This document shows positions 1-64,000 of a DNA stretch of 64,000 nt, in pieces. The stretch comes from Albula goreensis (Eukaryota > Chordata > Actinopteri > Albuliformes > Albulidae): NCBI GenBank assembly GCA_022829145.1, contig CM040755.1, forward strand, positions 10,674,563 to 10,738,562. The letters are read 5' to 3'. The notes beneath the pieces were generated by a model. The model ran no database searches, was not told the origin of the DNA, and saw nothing but the letters and a program-made list of their open reading frames with translations. A program made the translations under genes and the position numbers. The stretch's first letter is position 1. Each line of letters starts with the position of its first letter.

Positions 1-2040
1 AACTTTTGAACAGGAGATTGTAATAAATTCTCCTTACTAATCAGTTTTGCTCCTCCCCAAGCAATATGAAGAGATATTGCCATTAAAACAGCTGCTGCAG
101 ACAAATTAAAATAATCTTTTATAAATGTGAATAGGTTAGTGATTAATCAAATGATTCTGAGATGAGTGTTCAAAATTGGAATGCCCAATGGCAATCATAC
201 TCTTATAAAAACACATGAGTAATCTTCAATTCACAGGTGAAAACCACACATCATGGGTTTTCAGAGATACGGCTTGTCCACAAATGGCCTGACATGTTCA
301 CACATGAAAGCAGCAATGGCATTCGTGGGGTTAGATATTGATGTGAAACTAAATACCATGTATGTTTAGATGTGTTATCTTCAGGGTTCATATGTTTAAG
401 TCGATACGTGTCACATGTGACATTTACTTGTGATCTGTCTGTAAACCACATTTTGTGTCTGGAAGAAATTAATTATATTTTTCACGTATTATTTTTGGTG
501 TAATGATAAGCCTGTCCCTTTGCTGCAATCCCCTCATTCAATTTGCATGGGTGGACACCTCCATGTGCATCCTGTGAAATGTACCTGGCAGCTTCATCGC
601 CACACTGCCAGCTGCAAGTGAGTAAAGTCAGATCACAGGCAAAACTGGCCTTCAATAGATGCTCCTGAGCGATGAAGCAGGGGTTAAACTGTGTGGCATA
701 AGGAAGAGGATAGAAGCTGAATAGGAAGAAAAGGTCAAATACATCACTACTGGCAGAGCTGGCCCATTAGAATATGACCAATGTCAGATGTCAGGTTTTT
801 CCTTGACAAGTCTATCTATGCCACAGTGAGTGCTGTACCTGGACAGCAGGTAGACAATCTCTCGAGATCTCTTGAGATGTATTCATCTGGGATCTGAGAC
901 AAGCCGGTGCATAGCATTTTATCCAGCTTTAAAACCAAAAGGACAATTTTTCTAAAGTTATTATTCAGCCTCACTATTACTGGCTGTAGCCTGAGGTCCT
1001 CGCTAGGGAAAAATAATGGGCAAGCTAGCTAAAGTGATAGATCTCTCCATTCTCGGATCGCTTACTAGCGACCTCCTCTGGTGAGCTGTCAGAGAAGCTC
1101 ACATATCACACAAAGCCTTCACGGAAGTGAACATAAGTTTACTTCACATTCCTCAATGTCATCAGACAAGTCACAAGTTCTGCCACTCCCTCCTGAGTCT
1201 GTGGGGGAGGTGCTGTTTGCTGGGCGTGGGACTGGTAAAATAGCTCAGTCTGAGTGGGACAAAACAGGGCCTTTGTTGAAGGGGAGACACTCTTGTATGA
1301 CTGCACAGTGAATCACAAAATATGATGAAGTAACTCAGATAACAGTGTAAACAGTTCAGGTTTATATTGTATAGAGTTTCAGTGAAACACACAAACATTT
1401 ATGAAATATTTATTTTTTCCCCAAGCAGACAGTAATAAATCCATTTCATACAACAAACCAACAAACATACAGGTCAATATTGTTTATACTTCACACTGGT
1501 CTGCCCATGTTTTTGGTCACTATATAAGTAGAAAATGTATTTTTTAAATCTAATTACAGAAACTGTATATTGCACAGTAGTCCACACAGTAATTTGTTTT
1601 AAAAGTATTGGTATATATTTATATAATTTTTTTTCTAATGCTGAATTGCACAGCAACTCAAAAAAGCATAAAAAATGTACACAACTAAAACTCCTAATTA
1701 CATACCAATGATAAGAAAAGAGAAAGTAGCAAGCACAGCACTGAGTTATTGAGAAGCCCATACATGCCAGAACTTAGGATTGTTAGATTTATGTAACTTT
1801 TAAAAATAAAATACTTAAACATGGAAACAAGGCTTTAAACCCATTTAGCATTCCAACCAGCCATTTGACAGAAGGCATGTAAATATCAGTAATATTAATT
1901 ATGCATGTAGAATGGTGCAAAACATTAAATAGATAATTGAGTTCACTCTGACACTTACTATTCATTGGTGGACAGTGAATGAAGTTGTAATTATAAGACT
2001 GTACTAACTTTAAATTCAAATAATGAAAATATGTAGTAAT
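1..2040. other. intergenic sequence, no gene seen
   Basis: AT-rich DNA with only short open frames. None shows a recognisable domain, credible splice structure or codon bias. I see no RNA gene. It lies 3' of dgkz. Confidence 0.6.
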
Positions 2041-2077
2041 TTAAAGTGCTCCACAGTACTGATTTGGTAAGAACACC

Positions 2078-2265
2078 CAGAAAAAAAGGTTCTGTGAAGA
2101 ACCTTTAGGGACTCTTTGTACTTGGTGAGCACTTGAATGTTCTTCTCAGATGCTAATATAATTTAAGGGTTCTTTATAGAGCCCCTCAGAATACAGATTT
2201 TCCACAAAACCTTTCGGAATATCAGTATCAAAGAAGAACTTTTAAGGAACTTTTTTTTCTCAGAA
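2078..2265. mobile_element. degenerate hAT-like MITE
   Basis: The left end reads ccagaaaaaaaggttctgtg and continues into gaagaacctt. The right end, about 2229-2265, holds gaagaacttttaaggaac followed by a T run and ctcagaagg, roughly its inverted complement. Internal ggttctt/aagaacc motifs recur. This is the style of short non-autonomous DNA transposons common in fish. The family is inferred, and the termini are too decayed to call a target-site duplication. Confidence 0.5.
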
Positions 2266-2950
2266 GGCAAGTTAAGTACCAGCTAGCATCCTACGCTAAA
2301 CAATGCACGGTCTATCTGAGGTCAAAGGCCAAAGTTTAATACAGGTGATAACTTTGAGTCAATCTGGTATATCTTTTGACTCCAGTTAGAGGTGGAGCAG
2401 GTAGAAAAACCTGGATGAAACTCGTGTAGTTAAGTATGCCCAGAGAGCTTAATTTCCTTTCCCATCAGCTGAAGGTAGGAACAACCTTAGGACTTCTACA
2501 CTGGTAGAACTTACAACAGATCAGGATGTCTCCATTTTCAGAGGTCATCCAAAAAACAGGTCATTGACCTAAATGGCAGGGCCTGGTTCTCTACATTTTT
2601 GAAAATAAACCACGACAGCTCAGATGTGAAGGGAAACATACACTCTGGAGTTCAACCAAAAATATGCTTCATCAAGACATATTAATGACCTCCACCAAAG
2701 ACACAGCAAAACTAAGTAAGAATAACTTGAAAACAGGCAACTCTAACCAGCCCATCTCTCCAGGGCATTTTTCACTACAGACATGTATTAAAACCAGGCA
2801 TCAATAAGTATGGCTTTAAAACCTTCCCTTACATTTAAAATTTACTTTACACCTTGAGAATAATGTGCAGTTTAAGTTGAGACACCCAGGCCTCTAAGCT
2901 ATAGATGAAAGAAAGTCTCATGAAACACTTCATGATTTGGCCCTAAGAAG

Positions 2951-3800
2951 CCGTGGTAACTATGGGCCGACTCCAGACCTAAGGTAAACGCTAGTGCATT
3001 TCCTACACCATGGTAACTAAGGGCCGACTCAGACCTAAGGAAAACGCTAGTGCATTTTCTACACCATGGTAACTAAGGGCCGACTCCAGACCTAAGGTAA
3101 AACATTTTCTACACCAGAGGGCCAACTCCAGACCTAAGGTAAACGCTAGTGCATTTTCTACACCATGGTAATTAAGGGCCGACTCCAGACCTCAGGTAAA
3201 CGCTAGTGCATTTTCTACACCATGGTAACTAAGGGCCGACTCCAGACCTAAGGTAAACGCGAGTGCATTTTCCACACCATGGTAACTAAGGGCCAACTCC
3301 AGACCTAAGGTAAACGCGAGTGCATTTTCTACACCATGGTAACTAAGGGCCGACTCCAAACCTCAGGTAAACGCTAGTGCATTTTCCACACCATGGTAAC
3401 TAAGGGCCGACTCCAAACCTCAGGTAAAAGCTAGTGCATTTTCTACACCATGGTAACTAAGGGCCGACTCCAGACCTCAGGTAAACGCCAGTGCATTTCC
3501 TACACCATGGTAACTAAGGGCCGACTCTAGACCTAAGGAAAACGCTAGTGCATTTTCTACACCATGGTAACTAAGGGCCGACTCCAGACCTAAGGTAAAC
3601 GCGAGTGCATTTTCCACACCATGGTAGCTGAGGGCCAACTCCAGACCTAAGGTAAACGCTAGTGCATTTTCTACACCATGGTAACTAAGGGCCGACTCCA
3701 GACCTAAGGTAAACGCTAGTGCATTTTCTACACCATGGTAACTAAGGGCCGACTCCAGACCTAAGGTTAACGCTAGTGCATTTTCTACACCATGGTAACT
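2951..3800. repeat. 57-bp minisatellite, 15 copies
   Basis: Fifteen occurrences of a unit of the form ccatggtaactaagggccga...ctagtgcattttctaca. The period is 57 bp, with one shortened copy at about 3095-3120. Copies differ by a few substitutions (such as ccgactcc/ccaactcc and cgctag/cgcgag). Because 57 is 3 x 19, one minus-strand frame stays open for over 100 codons as a 19-residue repeat, which explains a spurious open frame at 3477-3824. Confidence 0.97.
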
Positions 3801-6800
3801 ATCAGAAACCCAGTTTCTATCCACTTCTTACATGCATGTTGAAAATACACTCAAGCAGATCATTCAAGTCAGGTCTGGGTTTCGGCCTCCATTTCCAAGA
3901 GATTTTCTGTACATTATGTCAATAAAAATCACTACTATTGTAGAGAGCGAAGCCACAGTCATATACATATATGTGATGGAAGTATGAGTACAGTTTATGA
4001 TACTCACTTTAAAATGAAGAAAAATTATGTGTATATTTTAAACCTTATCCAACAACAATCTCCCCATAGGGCATAAAGGTAATATTAAATAATTCAAGAT
4101 AAATCAATGCTGCACTTATAGAATGTTGGGACACGATGGGACCGGATGGCTGGTCAGGTCGGTCCACATGGCGTGGCCCAGTTCAGAGGTTTTTATCTGA
4201 ATGAGCCACAGCATTTGAGGTTCATTTGAGGCATTATTGCTTTTGTGCTTCAAGGCTGCTCATTGATTTGAAGGAGATGTTTTATTTTCTAATATTGCTC
4301 TTTGAATCATAAAGGATTTGGAGCCATGTGATTTATGTGTGCAGTTAACTAACATACCACACTGAAGACAAAGGCACAAGCATGAATACAGAGTACTCCC
4401 ATCTAAACATCTGGGGAGGTACAGTATACCCATCTATTAGCCTTCATAACATCAACACAGAGACAGTAGACTCCGCTCCTCACTAACCACTATACTACTG
4501 CTTTCACAGGTCATGCGTTGGTATGAAAGTAGGGTATAGATGTATAATTTGTTTTTCTGCATACATAACTCCAACAATTAATCACAATATATGACAGATG
4601 TTGCTACCTAGAGTTCACAAAGAGTGAATTAATATCATTGAATGCATTTTGTATTTTCTTGGTATTGAGGATTTCAGAGCATACTAAAAATAAACTAGAT
4701 TTTATTTTACCATGTTGCTTCCACATCAATGAACAATGTATCTGTCTTTAGGTATTATGGACCATAATAATTTTTTCTTCTTATTTTAGCTCTGTTTGGG
4801 ACACTACAGACACAAGACCTGCTGCATTAAAAATTGCAGTATTAAAATATAATCTCCTCCCAAAGAATTCCTTCACCCTATCAATGGCCCATTTGTCTCC
4901 CAAGCAGATGGCTCCATTTATGTAGCTTACAAAATGGCAAAAATTCTCCTTTCAAGGAGAGGAGTCACTTTTCATTACATGATCAATCAGTTAAAGGATT
5001 TTTCTAATTTTGGTAAGATGAGGTCAGGTTTCCAGTGAAGTACTCCTCTATAATCATGCTTAATAGGGGGATTTTCATGGAAAGATCACAATCCATTGAC
5101 TTCTGTTGCCAATTTATAAAAAAAAATATACATTTGAAAGTAATGAAGAAAGAAAATATACAAAACATTATGAAACAGTGTGATGTATGAAACACTTTTC
5201 TTTGCAGTCATGACCAGTATAGCGTTTAAGTACACATTAAAGTATAAGTATTATTGGCAGGGTATCAGGTAATTATGCATACAGTAAGTGTTTCAAAGTA
5301 AATCAAAATTCTGGTGAACATAAAGCAGCACAGTCATTGCAGCAGCTGACCATTACAGGTGACTTCCCTGCTTCAATAAATGTGTGGTGAATACGAAGTA
5401 GCTACATCAGCAGAAACTGTATGGCCGGTTTTTTTCTGAAATGCAGAAAGGCAGATATATACATATAAACATACACCACACAGACATGTTCAGAACATAA
5501 TTCTATTATTAACGATGACATTTACTCTTTGGCCTTACAGCCTTTTTTAATAGTTAAAGGCCTGGATTAAATCAACATTTTTCCACAGCTATGAGTCTCA
5601 TTGAAACCCAAATGTTAATATGGAATTTTAAAAAATGTACTACTAAACTTAAATGTACTTATACATAATATTTCTTTCTGAGGGTGCTTCAAACAGAAAA
5701 TATATTTTAAGTTTCGGTTCTCTAGTGCTCAGTATAACACTCAACGGTAAGCATGATTACTCCATGCACAGAGGAGGAGGTCAAAAATATGTGATACAAA
5801 GTATCTATCTACGTGGTTGAGACATGAAGTTTAGCTCCTGCTGGGTCACATTCATCCTTCATTTGCATTCCAAAAACAAATCCACAGCCCTTTATTAGTT
5901 CTAATCCATCTGTTGCATGTACATGTAAGGATTTCTCACCAAATAACCAGCAATTAAATATCAGGTAACAACAGTGTGCCTGTATCAATACAATCATAAG
6001 CTTTTATGAAGCATTCACGGAAATATGAGATGGGAACTGTGATATCACAAGCAAAGTCTAGGAACCAAAGTGAGCTCTTGTGCTCCCACAGGAGCTGTAT
6101 TTTCTTTTAAAATTTAAAATTTAAATTAAAATGTCTTCAGGTGTTTCTCTTTGCTAAGCCCTATTATAGAATGTCAGGTCTGTGGTTAGGATTCTGAGAT
6201 GGTGATCTACGGAAAGGCAATTACTGACATTCAAAGAAATCAAAACTGACAGAGATACTAACCGTCATCTGTGACTTGAGTAATGTGTTGTGGTTTGGTG
6301 CGGAGAGTAAATCCTTTACATCAAAAAGTTAGAGACTACTTATTGGAGCCCCATCTATAACAGGGTCCACAGCACTTCACCTTTCCATCATTGATGGACA
6401 GACAGCACAGACAGTAATTGGATCTTATAAACAGGTACATTGATGACTGGCGCTGCCTGTTCGACATGATCAATGGTGACATGCCCCATGTATTGATATG
6501 TCCAAAAAAACAAGGAAGCATTATTTCTTTTCAGTCTTTTTTAAGGAAATAACATTTGCAACTGCACAGTCATAGATAATATTCTGAACATCAGAGTATG
6601 TAATGTGTATGCATTACATATAAACCAACAAATCAAATAAGTTTTACTCAACAGTAGTATTTACTTTAAAAAAAAAAAAAAGTCTACGCATGTACATTAG
6701 ATCCTTAAACTTACTCAGATCATTCAACTGTTGCTAGATATGGACACAAGCGGATAAACTGCATTCCCATAGCATACCAAAATGAGGGGCGTTCAGTGTA

Positions 6801-8106
6801 CTGGGATGGCTTCTTTCACAAGAGTAACATCTGAAGACTGTATCACAAAGCCCGAGTTCCTTATGAATCGAAGATGTTTTCTGCTTTCAATTGCCAATCC
6901 TACTGTAAATGACTGTGTAGAGAAATTAAAAAGGAAATATAAATAGCCTCAGCCAATTATTGGTTTGTTTAAGACACAAAAATCAAAACATTAAAGACTA
7001 TTCACTTTTGAAATTTACAGCCCAGAATTTGCTAATTAAATAGCTGAAAGCCACCGATTTTAACCAGCAGATGAGGGAAAAGGGAATTCATTAAGCTCCC
7101 AAATCAAAATAAATATATTTTTCAAATTGGGAGCTCCTCCCAAGTCACTATTAAAGTAAACACAGAGATGCCTTGATGGCTGGTTATAACCAACAGAAAA
7201 TAAGAAGATAAGAAGCTATCTACTTCTCAAAAAATATATATCAAATTTACATTTGTATAATACAAACATGACAACACAAAAATGCCATTTTCACAGCTAT
7301 GCATTATATAAATATCTATTTACTTTCGATTATACTAAGAAATATGCCACAACTTTAGTACACCAAGTAGAAATTCAAACAATCGGCCAAAAAAATTAAA
7401 AAAATATTCAAGGCATGAAGAATAGCAGTGTAAAACTGCTTTGACAGAAAGCTACTAATATGAGTTTACAGTACCAAATACTCTTATTAGAAGTTCAACA
7501 TCTACTCTAGTTTGAGTAGTATACATTTCAAATAATACAAACTGCAGTTCTCTGTAGAACAGCATAGGATTCATAAATTGAAATTGTACAGCAAAAGCTT
7601 TCAGTGTAAAATGTCCCTTCCTAAGATAAAATAAAGGTTGAATTAATATACTGTAGTTTGAGTAAACAAGCAAGTCATCAAAACATTACAAATGAAAAAA
7701 AACTATAACAGTCATAAAAAAAGCTTAAGCATCTGTCTTTTCTGTCTTTTAAAGCAACATTCAGTCATTCTAATAGCATGGTTGGATGAATTTACAGACA
7801 ATAGCCTCCATTCCCTGCAATACAATTGCCCTTAAAAGATATAAACTTTCTGCCTTTGTGTCATATCCATCGTTCTTTTTTTTATTTTCCATTATAGAAG
7901 ATACTCTGTAGAACAATAAAAACCAACTTGACATTCAAATATCCCTTTCCCAATGTAAAATCTTCCCAAGCTACTCAAAAAATGATTCCACCATTCCGCC
8001 TCTGTGAACATGGTGCCACAGTGCTCAAAAAAGGCCAAACAACACAACGGAACAGAGGAGTAGCTCTCTCATGCATTCTGACAAATCACTAAAACACTAT
8101 AATTTT
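3801..8106. other. intergenic or distal 3'UTR sequence, no gene seen
   Basis: AT-rich sequence with scattered AATAAA-like hexamers on both strands. Short open frames at 5809-5997 and 6336-6521 (both minus) have no recognisable family and no convincing splice sites. An extended dgkz 3'UTR could reach into the upper part of this block. Confidence 0.5.
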
Positions 8107-8360
8107 TTTATTTTTTATTTTTTTGTTTTTTGGCAGTGCAACGAAGATAAAAATGAAAAAGGGACATGATTTCTCATAGACACTGTGTTACCAGTGGGCT
8201 GTGAGAGCCTTCAGTTGGCAGCACATTGGCCAGTAGACCCCCTACTGAAATCTGTGAAATGCACTCTTCAGACATAACTATAGAAGCCAGCGGTGTTCGC
8301 TGTTTTTCGGAGGATGATTTTTTTCTCTTTTTTGGCACGAGTGGGAGGAGGGAGGCGGGG
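8107..8360 (-). other. probable start of dgkz 3'UTR with AATAAA candidates
   Basis: AT-rich sequence downstream of the stop. On the transcript strand AATAAA occurs at 8112-8107 and 8119-8114, about 240-255 nt after the stop, and again at 7886-7881. These are reasonable polyadenylation signals, but AATAAA is common in such AT-rich DNA, so the true mRNA end cannot be set from sequence alone. Confidence 0.45.

Positions 8361-64000
<55,640 letters not shown>

Noticed and set aside
2951-3800. CRISPR array look-alike
   Set aside because: The units are tandem and contiguous with no unique spacers, in vertebrate DNA; it is a minisatellite.
6336-6521. Cys-rich 61-codon minus-strand frame 3' of dgkz
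   Set aside because: It looked protein-like and the neighbouring gene in mammals is MDK, but it does not resemble midkine and lacks convincing splice sites.

Overview
This is vertebrate, almost certainly teleost fish, genomic DNA: AT-rich, gene-poor, full of microsatellites, with small exons separated by long introns. Fish-type repeats support this: a SINE tail of the 'ggataagaacgtctgct' kind, a Tc1/mariner-type MITE and a decayed hAT transposase. There is no bacterial-style gene organisation, CRISPR array or operon.

One protein-coding gene can be supported: the 3' half of a diacylglycerol kinase zeta gene (dgkz) on the minus strand, running from 61495 down to its stop codon at 8361-8363. 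I could assemble 19 exons (1,725 nt, 574 codons plus stop). Every one has GT/AG borders, and all 18 junctions keep phase. The assembled part encodes, in order, the DGK accessory half of the catalytic region (residues about 1-195 of the fragment), a conserved C-terminal catalytic extension and linker (196-293), a variable Ser/Pro-rich and basic linker (294-435), ankyrin repeats (about 436-550) and the PDZ-binding C-terminus ETAV. The N-terminal part (C1 domains, MARCKS-like segment, first half of the kinase domain) should lie beyond 64000.

Region by region: 1-8100 is repeat-bearing sequence 3' of the gene, with a degenerate hAT-like MITE (2078-2265) and a 15-copy, 57-bp minisatellite (2951-3800). 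8107-8360 is the likely start of the 3'UTR. 8361-19000 holds the last exon, the ankyrin exons, a 37-nt exon and a predicted 17-nt microexon. 19000-32268 is a 13-kb intron. 32269-38769 holds linker exons and a MITE lying 26 bp from a splice acceptor. 38770-52785 has three widely spaced exons and an antisense hAT transposase pseudogene. 52786-61495 has the accessory-domain exons. 61496-64000 is intron with no exon that I could find.

I see no new multi-gene system here. The most interesting points concern splicing of dgkz: a frame-restoring microexon flanked by UG-rich tracts, two phase-symmetric linker exons, a transposon close to an acceptor, and a long UG repeat next to another acceptor.
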